Part shown: positions 37,749-46,092 of the stretch, in pieces
Layout of the letters: every line of letters begins with the position of its first letter
How positions within the stretch are numbered: position 1 is the stretch's first letter
NCBI RefSeq assembly: GCF_001482405.1
Contig: NZ_LPXO01000010.1
Location: 62,001 to 126,000 of the forward strand
DNA from: Pseudoponticoccus marisrubri
Lineage (GTDB): Bacteria > Pseudomonadota > Alphaproteobacteria > Rhodobacterales > Rhodobacteraceae
Reading direction: 5' to 3'
Length of the DNA stretch: 64,000 nt
Notes under the pieces: generated by a model
What the model was told of the DNA's origin: nothing
Database searches by the model: none
The model's input: the letters and a program-made list of their open reading frames with translations, nothing else
Made by a program: the position numbers and the translations under genes

Positions 37749-39362
37749 CTACAGCTCGCCCTGCACCATCGCGGCGCAGCGGTCGCCCAGCACCATGGCG
37801 GGCGCATTGGTGTTGCCGGCCGGGATCTCGGGCACGGCGGACATGTCGCAGACCCGCAGCCCGGTGACCCCGCGCACCCGCATCCTCGCGTCCAGCACCG
37901 CCATCGCGTCGCCCTCGGCCCCCATCTTCGCGGTGCCGGCGGGGTGGAAGTTGGTCTTGACCACGTCCCGGCAATGCGCGGCCAGCGCGGCGTCGGACCA
38001 GTCGGTCGGCGCCACCACCTGTTCGATCCGGTCGGCCAGCGGGCGGGTCTGCATGGTCTGGCGGAAATAGCGCAGCCCCTTGACCATCTCGGCCAGGTCC
38101 TGCGGATCGGACAGGAAGTTGGGGTTCACCTCGGGCCGCGCGGCCGGATCGGCAGAGGCCAGCCGCACCGTTCCGCGCGAGCGCGGCTTGAGCAGCACGA
38201 TCTGGATCGACACGCCATGCCCCTCGGCGATGGTCTTCGCCTGCTCGGGGTTCAGGTACATCACCGGGATGCAATAGGCCTCATGCGTGGGCAGCGCCTC
38301 GGGGTCGGTCGGGTTGACGAAACAGGCCGCCTCCAGCCCCGTGGTGGTGATGCGCCCGCGCCCGAACAGCTTGAATTCCAGCCCGTTGCGCAGCATGGGC
38401 AAGCCGCGATCCTGTCCGTGATAGCCATAAGGCCCGTTGGCCCGCGCCACGATGGACACGTCGGGGTGATCCTGAAGGTTCGCCCCCACCCCGGGCAGGT
38501 CGGCCGCCACCGCGATGTCATGGGCGCGCAGGTGATCGGCCGGGCCCAGCCCCGACAGCATCAGCAGCTTGGGCGTGACGAAGGCCCCGGCGGAGAGCAG
38601 GATCTCACCCTTTGCGCGGGCCTCGTGCCGCGCGCCCTTTGCGTCGCGCCAGGTCACGCCCACGGCGCGGCCGTCCTCGATCACGATCCGCTCGACCCGC
38701 GCCTGCAGGCGCAAGGCAAGGTTCGGATTGTCCTTGAGCGGATCGAGAAACGCATAGGCGGCCGAGATGCGCTGCCCGCGATCATAGGTGAACTGGAAGA
38801 ACCCGACCCCGCGCTGGCGTTCCCCGTTGAAGTCCGGGTTGAAGGGCTCGCCCTGTGCCTGCAGCGCCTGCACGAACCAGCGCGCCATGTCGTCGACATG
38901 GCCGGGGTCCGAGACCACCAGCGGGCCGTCGCACCCATGATAGGCGTCGTTGAACTTGCGGTTGCCCTCCAGCCGCCGGAAATGCGGCAGCACATCCGCC
39001 CAGGCCCAGCTGACCCCGTCATTGTCGCCGCGCAGGATCTCGTGCCAGGCGTCGTAATCCTGCGGCCGACCGCGCACATAGGCCTGCCCGTTCACGGTGG
39101 AGCCGCCGCCCAGCACGTTGCCCTGCGGGATCTCGGTCTGGCGCCCGCCCAGCTGCGGCTGCGGCGTGCTCTTGTGGGTCTCGAAGAATTTCGAGCCGTT
39201 CTTGAGCAGCTTGAAGACGCCCGGCGGCATGTCCAGCAGCGGGTGGCGGTGGTGGTGGCCGCCCTCCAGCAGCAGCACACGCGCCCCGCCCTCGACCAGC
39301 CTTGCGGCGGCGACCGACCCGGCCGAGCCTCCGCCGACGACGATGTGATCGTATTCCTGCAT
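37749..39362 (-). CDS. GMC-family FAD oxidoreductase (choline/alcohol dehydrogenase-like)
   Basis: 537 residues from the ATG at 39362 (GGAGG seven bases ahead). The FAD dinucleotide motif GGGSAGSVAAARL is near the N-terminus. GNVLGGGSTVNGQAYVRG is the first GMC signature, and GAFVTPKLLMLSGLGPADHL the second. The C-terminal active-site block contains NFHPAGTAKMG (catalytic His) and IPAGNTNAPAMVLGDRCA. No signal peptide. It oxidises an alcohol or sugar with FAD; the substrate is unknown. Its own copy of the shared palindrome lies upstream, so it appears to be co-regulated with the sugar transporter. Confidence 0.92.
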   Translation of the reverse strand: MQEYDHIVVGGGSAGSVAAARLVEGGARVLLLEGGHHHRHPLLDMPPGVFKLLKNGSKFFETHKSTPQPQLGGRQTEIPQGNVLGGGSTVNGQAYVRGRPQDYDAWHEILRGDNDGVSWAWADVLPHFRRLEGNRKFNDAYHGCDGPLVVSDPGHVDDMARWFVQALQAQGEPFNPDFNGERQRGVGFFQFTYDRGQRISAAYAFLDPLKDNPNLALRLQARVERIVIEDGRAVGVTWRDAKGARHEARAKGEILLSAGAFVTPKLLMLSGLGPADHLRAHDIAVAADLPGVGANLQDHPDVSIVARANGPYGYHGQDRGLPMLRNGLEFKLFGRGRITTTGLEAACFVNPTDPEALPTHEAYCIPVMYLNPEQAKTIAEGHGVSIQIVLLKPRSRGTVRLASADPAARPEVNPNFLSDPQDLAEMVKGLRYFRQTMQTRPLADRIEQVVAPTDWSDAALAAHCRDVVKTNFHPAGTAKMGAEGDAMAVLDARMRVRGVTGLRVCDMSAVPEIPAGNTNAPAMVLGDRCAAMVQGEL

Positions 39363-39382
39363 CCGGCGCCTCCCCCTTGCGC

Positions 39383-39399
39383 TTTTGGTATGACCAAAT
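39383..39399. promoter_or_regulatory. Candidate GntR operator 5
   Basis: TTTTGGTATGACCAAAT, a near-perfect inverted repeat 21 bases upstream of the GMC oxidoreductase start. TTGACA on the minus strand lies at 39438-39433, so the site again falls near the transcription start. Confidence 0.62.
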
Positions 39400-39473
39400 A
39401 TCCCGAGTACTGACACATCATGCGCGTTTCCCTGTCAATACGCGCGGAACGCCGCGCAGCTTGTCCGACAAGA

Positions 39474-40499
39474 TCAGGGCGCCGCCTGCCCCAGCAGCAG
39501 GATCTTGCCAAAGGCGCCCCCGGCCGCCATCAGCGCCAGCGCATCCCCTGCCTGTGCCAGCGGAAAGCTGGCGGCGGTCAGCGCGTCGAAATCCACGGCG
39601 CCGGATTCGACCAGCTGCACCGCCGCTTCGAATTCGCGGTTGAACTGGAAGGAGCCGGTAATCTCGATCTCTTTCAGCATCACGAGGTGCAGCATCACCT
39701 GCGCATCGCGCGGCTGGATGTTGGACAGGATCGAGACGCGCCCCTTGGGCCGCACCGCCTTGAGCGCGGTGTTGACCGCCGGGATCGCGCCCGAGGCCTC
39801 GACCACCACGTCGAAGCGCTTCTCCAGCTCTGCCTCGTCGACCTGCCCGACGACGAACCCCGTCTCGGCCCCCGCCTTCCAAGCGACCTCGACCGCGCCG
39901 GGCCGCAGGTCCAGCGCGGTCACATGCGCGCCGCGCGCCGCTGCCCCGGCGATCGCCAGAAGCCCCATCGGCCCGCAGCCCGTCACCAGCACCTGCTGGC
40001 CGGCCGAGACGCCACCCTTGTTCAGGCTGTGCAGCGCGCAGGCCAGGGGCTCGGCAAAGGTCAGGTGGCGCGGGTTCACGCCGTCGGCCACCGGGCGGCA
40101 GCAGCGCGCCGGGTGGTCGATCACCTCGCGGAAGAACCCGTCGAGATGCGGCACGGTGGTGGCCGAGCCGGGAAACTTCTTGGCGGTGCAGAGGTTTTCC
40201 TCGCCCCGCTGACAGGCGACGCAGACCCCGCAATTCATGATCGGGTTCAGCGCGACCAGTTGCCCCGCCCGCAGGTCCGAGCCGTTGGGGTCCGTCACAT
40301 AGGCGCAGGCCTCGTGGCCCAGCGTCACCGGGTTCTGCAACCGGAAGCCGGCATTGGCGAAATGCGCATAGTAATGCAGGTCGGTGCCGCAGAGGCTGGC
40401 CACGGCCAGGCGCAGCCGCACATGGCCCTCCGGGATCGGCCCGGCCTGTTGCGGCGCGGTATCGACGGTTTCGGCGGCGGTGAGTTTTGTCTGAAGCAT
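39474..40499 (-). CDS. Zinc-type medium-chain dehydrogenase (idonate/sorbitol dehydrogenase-like)
   Basis: 341 residues from the ATG at 40499. Catalytic zinc site LCGTDLHYY and GHEACAYV; complete structural zinc lobe NCGVCVACQRGEENLC; NAD loop GCGPMGLLA. The order and length resemble L-idonate 5-dehydrogenase and sorbitol dehydrogenase. It follows an SDR gene by 10 bases, an arrangement seen for idonate/gluconate interconversion (idnD/idnO); that assignment is tentative. Confidence 0.88.
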   Translation of the reverse strand: MLQTKLTAAETVDTAPQQAGPIPEGHVRLRLAVASLCGTDLHYYAHFANAGFRLQNPVTLGHEACAYVTDPNGSDLRAGQLVALNPIMNCGVCVACQRGEENLCTAKKFPGSATTVPHLDGFFREVIDHPARCCRPVADGVNPRHLTFAEPLACALHSLNKGGVSAGQQVLVTGCGPMGLLAIAGAAARGAHVTALDLRPGAVEVAWKAGAETGFVVGQVDEAELEKRFDVVVEASGAIPAVNTALKAVRPKGRVSILSNIQPRDAQVMLHLVMLKEIEITGSFQFNREFEAAVQLVESGAVDFDALTAASFPLAQAGDALALMAAGGAFGKILLLGQAAP

Positions 40500-40509
40500 G
40501 GGCGTCCTT

Positions 40510-41220
40510 TCAGAACCCGACCGCGTAGCCGCCATCGACCGGCAGGTTGACGCCGTTCACATAGGCCGCGCGGTCCGAGGCAAGGTAGAAGACGGCATCG
40601 GCCACATTGGCCGGCGTGCCGAACTGGTGAGAGGGGATGCGCCCCTCGATCCGCTCGCGCCGGGCCGGGTCCTTGGCCAGCACCGCGCGGGTCATGTCGG
40701 TGTCGATGAAGCCGGGGCTGACCGCGTTGCAGCGGATGCCGAAGGGCGCGGCATCCACGGCGACCGAGCGGGTCAGGCCCACGACGCCGGTCTTGGCGGT
40801 CACGTAGGCGGCGGCCGAGGGCAGCGCCATCACCGCCCCCATCGAGGCGATGTTGACGATGGCGCCGCCGGTGTCGCGATGCAGCGCGACATAGCGGCCG
40901 CAGGCCGCGAACATGGCGCGCAGGTTGATGTCGAGCACGCGGTCAAGCTCGTCCGGCGCCACGTCCCAGACCGGTTTCTTCAGGTGCACCCCGGCATTGT
41001 TGACCAGCGCCGCGATGGGGCCCACGCGCCCGTGCAGATCGGCCAGCCAGTCCGCGGCACGGTCGGCGGCGATGTCGCATTCGATGAACTGCGCGCCGGT
41101 CGTGTCGACCTCGGCGCGGCTGCGGGCAACGACATACACGTCAAACCCCGCCTCGATGAAGCGCTGCGTCTGGGCCAGGCCCAGCCCCTTGTTTCCCCCG
41201 GTGATGACGGCTGTGGGCAT
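40510..41220 (-). CDS. Short-chain dehydrogenase/reductase
   Basis: 236 residues. TGGNKGLGLA is the cofactor loop, VNNAGVH the NNAG motif, Ser in NIASMG, and YVTAK the active-site Tyr and Lys. The C-terminus GTPANVADAVFYLASDRAAYVNGVNLPVDGGY is standard for classical SDRs. The first 40 residues are shorter than usual because the N-terminal strand begins at residue 3. Preceded by a binding-protein-like gene and followed by an MDR gene in one operon; substrate not deducible. Confidence 0.9.
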   Translation of the reverse strand: MPTAVITGGNKGLGLAQTQRFIEAGFDVYVVARSRAEVDTTGAQFIECDIAADRAADWLADLHGRVGPIAALVNNAGVHLKKPVWDVAPDELDRVLDINLRAMFAACGRYVALHRDTGGAIVNIASMGAVMALPSAAAYVTAKTGVVGLTRSVAVDAAPFGIRCNAVSPGFIDTDMTRAVLAKDPARRERIEGRIPSHQFGTPANVADAVFYLASDRAAYVNGVNLPVDGGYAVGF

Positions 41221-41223
41221 GGG

Positions 41224-42336
41224 TCAGGCCTCCTGCAGGTGATGGCGGTAGAGCATGTCGATCTGCCCGAGGAAGGCCTCCTCGGGGATCGGCTTGCGAA
41301 AGAAATCCGGCATGATGGCACAGACCGCGTCCACGAAGCCGAGGAACCAGGGCGCGCGCGGCCGGGTCCAGGCATTGTCGATCGTGTGGAACCCGTCCCG
41401 GAAAAAGCCGGCCTGCTGCGGATCCTCCGCCTGCGCCAGCCAGGTGTGGCGGTTGGCGGGCTGGCCGTTATGGGCCAGGTAGACCCCTGACTGCACCGGC
41501 TCGGACGTGATCCATTGCGCGAAGCGCAGCGCCGCCTCGGGTGCGCCGGTCCGGGCCGAGACGCCGATCCCCGCGCCGCCCAGGATCCCCCGCGGACGTG
41601 ACGCCCCGGCGCAGAGCGGCAGGTCGAAATAGCGCACCGGGTGCGGGCGGAACCCCGGCCGGACGTAGTTCACATAGCCGAACAGGCAGGGCGAACAGGC
41701 AAACTCCTGCGTCGTGGTCAGCGCCTCCAGCACCCTGATCGGGTTCATGTCGACCTGTTCGTCGGGGCCCAGCCGGTAGAGCGCGCGCAGGATGCGCAGC
41801 GCGTAGGCGCCGTTTTCCGGGGACACGAAATGCCGGTCGTCATGGGGCAGATCCTCTTCGCCCCGGCCGGCCACCAGCGTCATCAGCATGTCGAAGGCAT
41901 CCACCGGCAGCAACGGCGTCAGCGGGCGAAACCGCGCCGCGTCCTCGGCAAGGAACTCCTCCCAGGTCCGCGGCAGCGGCGTGCCCATGTCGGGCCGGTA
42001 CGCGGCCATCTGGCAGGCCGCGTCCAGGGCATAGGCCCAGCATTGCCCTTGCCACAGGTAGCTTTCCGCCGAGCCGCCCAGCGAGGCCGCGGCATCCGCG
42101 GGCGCCGGCAGCGGCAGCAGCGCGCCGGTCTCGGCGATCTGGCCCACATGCGGATGGTCCAGCACGATGAAGTCATAGCGCGCGGCCAGATCCTCGATCG
42201 GCGCATCGGCGAAGGCCTGCAGAGAGCGCTTGTCCCAGGTGATCTCGACCCCGGTCTGCGCCGCGTAGGCCTGCGAGGCGGCCACCACCGGGTCGTAGCC
42301 GCGGGGATGATCCCAGGTCATGCCGGTCAGCTTCAT
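41224..42336 (-). CDS. Extracellular-solute-binding-protein-like protein without a signal peptide
   Basis: 370 residues from the ATG at 42336, which has GGAAGGGAGG just upstream. The fold is that of family-1 solute-binding proteins (YDFIVLDHPHVGQIAETGALLPL, TWEEFLAED, GGAGIGVSARTGAPEAALRFAQWITSEPVQSG). However, the N-terminus MKLTGMTWDHPRGYDPVVAAS starts directly with the first beta strand and has no hydrophobic leader. No alternative upstream start adds one. No ABC permease is adjacent. It may be a cytoplasmic binding protein or enzyme-like derivative. Confidence 0.8.
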   Translation of the reverse strand: MKLTGMTWDHPRGYDPVVAASQAYAAQTGVEITWDKRSLQAFADAPIEDLAARYDFIVLDHPHVGQIAETGALLPLPAPADAAASLGGSAESYLWQGQCWAYALDAACQMAAYRPDMGTPLPRTWEEFLAEDAARFRPLTPLLPVDAFDMLMTLVAGRGEEDLPHDDRHFVSPENGAYALRILRALYRLGPDEQVDMNPIRVLEALTTTQEFACSPCLFGYVNYVRPGFRPHPVRYFDLPLCAGASRPRGILGGAGIGVSARTGAPEAALRFAQWITSEPVQSGVYLAHNGQPANRHTWLAQAEDPQQAGFFRDGFHTIDNAWTRPRAPWFLGFVDAVCAIMPDFFRKPIPEEAFLGQIDMLYRHHLQEA

Positions 42337-42399
42337 GCGCCCTCCCTTCCGAACGTCCGAATCCTGCAATGGGCGCCACACTGCCGATTGCGCCGCCTG

Positions 42400-42426
42400 T
42401 TTTCAAGTATGCAAATTGTTTTGACA
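42400..42426 (+). promoter_or_regulatory. Candidate promoter/operator of the TRAP transporter operon
   Basis: TTTTCAAGTATGCAAAT (42400-42416) is an imperfect inverted repeat. TTGACA at 42421-42426 is a consensus -35 for the plus-strand TRAP operon; GATAGG further on is a poor -10. The repeat differs in its core from the GntR motif of the neighbouring locus and could serve the IclR regulator of this operon. Confidence 0.35.
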
Positions 42427-42500
42427 TGTGGAATATCCGTGATAGGCCAGTGACCGGCAGTGGGCGCCATGGCCCGGATGCCGAGCTGATGGAGGAGGAC

Positions 42501-43496
42501 ATGATGACCATTCGCACCGGCCCCTGCGGCCGCCTGATCGCGGCTGCGCTGCTGGCCCTGACCCCGCTGGGCGCAAGCGCCGCCGACTACACGTTCCGCC
42601 TGGCCCACGTGACCTCGGACAAGGAGCCGGTTCACGAGGCGATGGAGCATTTCGTGCAGAAGGTCGCCGAGCGCACCGATGGCGCGGTCGAGATCCCGAT
42701 CTTTCCCAATGCGCAGCTAGGCTCCAACCCCGAGGTGTTCGAGCAGATCCGCGCCGGCGCGCCGGTGATCTCGGTCTCGGATCCCGGCTACCTGTCGGAT
42801 TTCGTGGCCGATTTCGGCGTGCTGGGCGGGCCCTACCTGATGGATGACCCGCGCGATTTCGCCAAGATCGTGGACAGCGACCTCTATGCCGAGCTCAAGG
42901 ACCGGCTGCGCGAGGAGGCGGGGATCGAGCTTCTGGCGCTGAACTGGCTCTTCGGGTCGCGCCACATGCTGTCCGACAAACCGATCTCCAGCCCCGCCGA
43001 CACCGCCGGCATGACCTTCCGCACGCCGCCCAACATCATGTGGGTCGAGACCTTCGACGCCATGGGCGCGCGGCCCACCCAGGTCGCCTGGGGCGAGGTC
43101 TATTCCGCGCTCTCCTCGGGCGTGGTGGACGGGGCCGAGGCGCCGCTGCCCTCGCTCTACGGTGCCAAGCTCTACGAGACCAAGGACACGATCTCGCTCA
43201 CCGGGCATTTCAAGGGCTTCACCGGGCTGATCATGAATGCCGACACCTTCGCCGCCCTGCCCGCGGAGGTGCAGCAGGTCATGAACGAAAAGGCGATCGC
43301 CGCGGGCGTCTTCATGACCGACCTGATGCTCAACTCCGAAGAGGAATGGATCGCCAGGCTGGAAGCCGAGGGCGTAACCTTCAACCGCGACGTGGATGTC
43401 GCCGCCTTCCAGGAGGCCACCGCCGGGGTCTATGACAAGTTCCCCGAGTGGTCCGACGGTCTCTACGACCGCGTCCGCGCCATCCTCGACAACTGA
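42501..43496 (+). CDS. TRAP transporter solute-binding protein (DctP family)
   Basis: About 331 residues, starting MMTIRTG after a strong GGAGGAGG. A signal peptide runs to about residue 27 (LIAAALLALTPLGASA). The mature part has FRLAHVTSDKEPVHEAMEHFVQKVAERTDGAVEIPIFPNAQLGSNPEVFEQIRAG. The conserved Arg region is MTFRTPPNIMWVETFDAMGARPTQVAWGEVYSALSSGVVDGAEAPL, where the Arg clamps the carboxylate of the ligand. It captures an organic acid for the membrane subunits encoded next. Confidence 0.95.
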   Translation: MMTIRTGPCGRLIAAALLALTPLGASAADYTFRLAHVTSDKEPVHEAMEHFVQKVAERTDGAVEIPIFPNAQLGSNPEVFEQIRAGAPVISVSDPGYLSDFVADFGVLGGPYLMDDPRDFAKIVDSDLYAELKDRLREEAGIELLALNWLFGSRHMLSDKPISSPADTAGMTFRTPPNIMWVETFDAMGARPTQVAWGEVYSALSSGVVDGAEAPLPSLYGAKLYETKDTISLTGHFKGFTGLIMNADTFAALPAEVQQVMNEKAIAAGVFMTDLMLNSEEEWIARLEAEGVTFNRDVDVAAFQEATAGVYDKFPEWSDGLYDRVRAILDN

Positions 43497-43549
43497 TCCC
43501 GGTGCAACCGACCCGGGCGCGCGCTGCGCCCGGGATGAAAGGAGCGATC

Positions 43550-44041
43550 ATGCAACGCCTAGCGACATGGCTGCACCGCGCCAAAACGCTGGTCAGCTTC
43601 TCCGCCCTCGCCGTGCTGACCGGCTCCGTGCTCTGGGGCGTGCTGACCCGCTACGTCACCGAGAAGCCCGCCGTCTGGACCACCGAGCTGTCGGGCATCC
43701 TGTTCACCAGGGTGGTCTTCATCGGGGCCATGACCGCGCATCGGCAGGGCCGCCACATCCGCGTCACCCTGCTGGTCGACCTGCTGCCCGGCCGGGTGCG
43801 GCGCCTGCTGGGCCTGCTGGCCGATCTCGCCACGCTGGCCTTCCTGGCCTATGTCACCTGGCTGAGCGCGGTGATGATGCAGAAGGGCGCGACACGGCCC
43901 TCGCCGGTGCTGGATATCCCGTTTTCCTGGGTCTACCTCGCCGCGGTGATCGCCTTTGCCGGCATGGCCGTGACGCAGGCGCTGCGCCTGCTGGGGCTGA
44001 ACGGGGCGGGCACGGGCGCGGCGGCGGAGACCGCGCCATGA
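43550..44041 (+). CDS. TRAP transporter small membrane subunit (DctQ family)
   Basis: 163 residues with four membrane segments and AAAGGAG ahead of the ATG at 43550. RYVTEKPAVWTTELSGILFTRVVFIGAMTAHRQGRHIRV is the DctQ signature (trp-x-glu-glu region and the GxxxA...HI motif). Longer frames upstream lack a ribosome-binding site. Its stop overlaps the dctM-type start (ATGA). Confidence 0.93.
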   Translation: MQRLATWLHRAKTLVSFSALAVLTGSVLWGVLTRYVTEKPAVWTTELSGILFTRVVFIGAMTAHRQGRHIRVTLLVDLLPGRVRRLLGLLADLATLAFLAYVTWLSAVMMQKGATRPSPVLDIPFSWVYLAAVIAFAGMAVTQALRLLGLNGAGTGAAAETAP

Positions 44042-45318
44042 GCACCCTGCCCGTCCTGATCCTGCTGCTGGGCATCGCCATCGGCATCCCGGTCGCGCTG
44101 GCCATCGGCATGGCGGCGCTGGTCTTCTTCCTGACCTCGGGCACGATGCCGCCCGAGATCTTCGTGCAGCGCATGGTGGCGGTGACCCATTCCTTTCCGC
44201 TGCTGGCCGTGCCGCTCTTCGTGATGACGGGCGTGGTGATGAACTTTGCCGGCATCACGCGGCGCATGATGGGCTTTGCCGAATCCATGACCGGCCATTG
44301 GCCGGGCGGGCTGGCGCAGGTCAACGTGCTGCTGTCGACCCTGATGGGCGGGGTGTCGGGCTCGGCCAATGCCGATGCGGCGATGCAGTCCAAGGTGCTG
44401 GTCCCGGAGATGACGCAGCGCGGCTATGACCCGGCCTTTTCCAGCGCGGTGACGGCCTGTTCGGCGATCATCTCGGTCATCATCCCGCCGGGGATCGGGC
44501 TGATCCTCTACGGTTTCATGGGCGATGTCTCGATCGGGCGGCTGTTCCTGGCCGGCGTGGTGCCGGGCGTGGTGATCTGCGCCGCGATGATGGGCGCGGT
44601 GGCGCTGCGCGCCCGCCAGCTGGGGCTGCGCCCGGCCTTCGACGCGCCTCTGGCCTGGTCTGCGCGGGCGGTGCGGTTCCGCGGCGCCTTCCTGGCGCTG
44701 CTGGTGCCGGTGGGCATCGTCATGGGCATCCGGCTGGGGTTCTTCACCCCGACCGAGGCGGGCGCCATGGCGGTGCTCTTCGCCGTGCTGGTGGGGCTGG
44801 CCCATGGCGAGCTGAAGCTGGCGCATCTGCGCCCCATCCTGGAACAGACCATGCAGGCCACCGCGGTGATCCTGCTGGTGATCTGCACCGCCAATGCCTT
44901 CGGCTTCTACATGACATGGGAGCAGATCCCCGCGCAGGTCGCCACGGCGATGCTGGCGCTGACCGACAACCCGCTGGCGCTGCTGCTGGTCATCAACCTG
45001 CTGCTGATCCTTGCCGGCATGTTCATCGAGGGCTCGGCCGCGCTGATCCTGCTGACCCCGATCCTGGTGCCCGTGGTGACGAAACTGGGCGTCGACCCGG
45101 TGCATTTCGGCATCGTCATGGTGTTCAACCTGACCGTGGCGGGCGTGACGCCGCCGCTGGGCACGCTGATGTTCACCACCTGCTCGGTCACCGGCACGCC
45201 GATCGGGCAGTTCATCCGCGCCGCCCTGCCCTTCTACGCGGTGCTCTTCGGGATGCTGATCGTGCTGACCTACCTGCCGCAGCTCTCGCTCTGGCTGCCC
45301 AACCTGCAATTCGACTGA
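44038..45318 (+). CDS. TRAP transporter large membrane subunit (DctM family)
   Basis: 426 residues with about 12 membrane segments, GIPVALAIGMAALVFF near the start, STLMGGVSGSANADAAMQSKVLVPEM (conserved DctM block), IIPPGIGLILYG, and FNLTVAGVTPPLGTLMFTTCSVTG. It is the sodium- or proton-driven transport subunit. The longer overlapping frame that begins in the small-subunit gene is not used. The order P-Q-M is standard. Confidence 0.95.
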   Translation: MSTLPVLILLLGIAIGIPVALAIGMAALVFFLTSGTMPPEIFVQRMVAVTHSFPLLAVPLFVMTGVVMNFAGITRRMMGFAESMTGHWPGGLAQVNVLLSTLMGGVSGSANADAAMQSKVLVPEMTQRGYDPAFSSAVTACSAIISVIIPPGIGLILYGFMGDVSIGRLFLAGVVPGVVICAAMMGAVALRARQLGLRPAFDAPLAWSARAVRFRGAFLALLVPVGIVMGIRLGFFTPTEAGAMAVLFAVLVGLAHGELKLAHLRPILEQTMQATAVILLVICTANAFGFYMTWEQIPAQVATAMLALTDNPLALLLVINLLLILAGMFIEGSAALILLTPILVPVVTKLGVDPVHFGIVMVFNLTVAGVTPPLGTLMFTTCSVTGTPIGQFIRAALPFYAVLFGMLIVLTYLPQLSLWLPNLQFD

Positions 45319-45327
45319 GGCCCTCCC

Positions 45328-46092
45328 ATGACCCAGACCCCCGACGGCGCGGTGCGCCTTGAGACCGACGGCCCCGTCGCCGAGATCGTGCTGGACCGCC
45401 CGGCCAAGCACAATGCGCTGACCCCCGCCATGTACCGCCAGATCGCCGCCGCCTGCGCCGAGGTGAACGAGACGCAAGCCGTCCACGCGGTGATCTTCCG
45501 CGGCGCGGGCGACCGTGCCTTCTGCGCGGGCTCGGACGTCAAGGCGCTGGAGGGCTACGCGGATTTCTGGGCTTGGCGCAACCGCTTCGACTACATCCCG
45601 CCCATCCTGTCGCTGCGCAAGCCCGCCATCGCGGCGGTCAAGGGCTGGGCGCTTGGCGGGGGCCTCGAGATCGCGCTGGCCTGCGACCTGCGCGTCGTGG
45701 CGCGGTCCGCCGTCTTCTCGGCCCCCGAGGTCACGCTGGGCTGGAACGGCGCGGGCGGCGCGGCGCAGCACCTGACCCGGCTCTGCGGGCCGGGACAGGC
45801 GATGAAATACCTGCTGACCGGCGACCGGTTCGATGCCGAGGAGGCCGCGCGCATGGGCATGATTGAGTACCTCGTCGACCCGGGCGAGGAGCTGACCCGC
45901 GCCCGCGCGCTCGCCGCGCAGATCGCCGGATATGCCCCGCATGCCACGCAGGCGGTCAAGGCGGCGGTGCGCGGCGCCATGGACCTGACGCTGGAACAGG
46001 GCCTGCGCAACGAGAACGAGCTCATGTCCCTCTGTTTCGCCAAGGCGGAACAGGCCAGACTGCGCGGGACGCAGCCAGGGGATGAGCCATGA
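45328..46092 (+). CDS. Enoyl-CoA hydratase/isomerase family protein
   Basis: 254 residues. VAEIVLDRPAKHNALTPAMYRQI and FCAGSDVKALEG form the CoA and oxyanion-hole region; GWALGGGLEIALACDLRV is the second oxyanion loop; and APEVTLGWNGAGGAAQHLTRLCGPGQAMKYLLTG the catalytic stretch. The usual first Glu (E..xG.P) is replaced by WNGAG, so it may be an isomerase or thioesterase-like member rather than a hydratase. Lies between the TRAP genes and the IclR gene, overlapping the latter. Confidence 0.9.
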   Translation: MTQTPDGAVRLETDGPVAEIVLDRPAKHNALTPAMYRQIAAACAEVNETQAVHAVIFRGAGDRAFCAGSDVKALEGYADFWAWRNRFDYIPPILSLRKPAIAAVKGWALGGGLEIALACDLRVVARSAVFSAPEVTLGWNGAGGAAQHLTRLCGPGQAMKYLLTGDRFDAEEAARMGMIEYLVDPGEELTRARALAAQIAGYAPHATQAVKAAVRGAMDLTLEQGLRNENELMSLCFAKAEQARLRGTQPGDEP

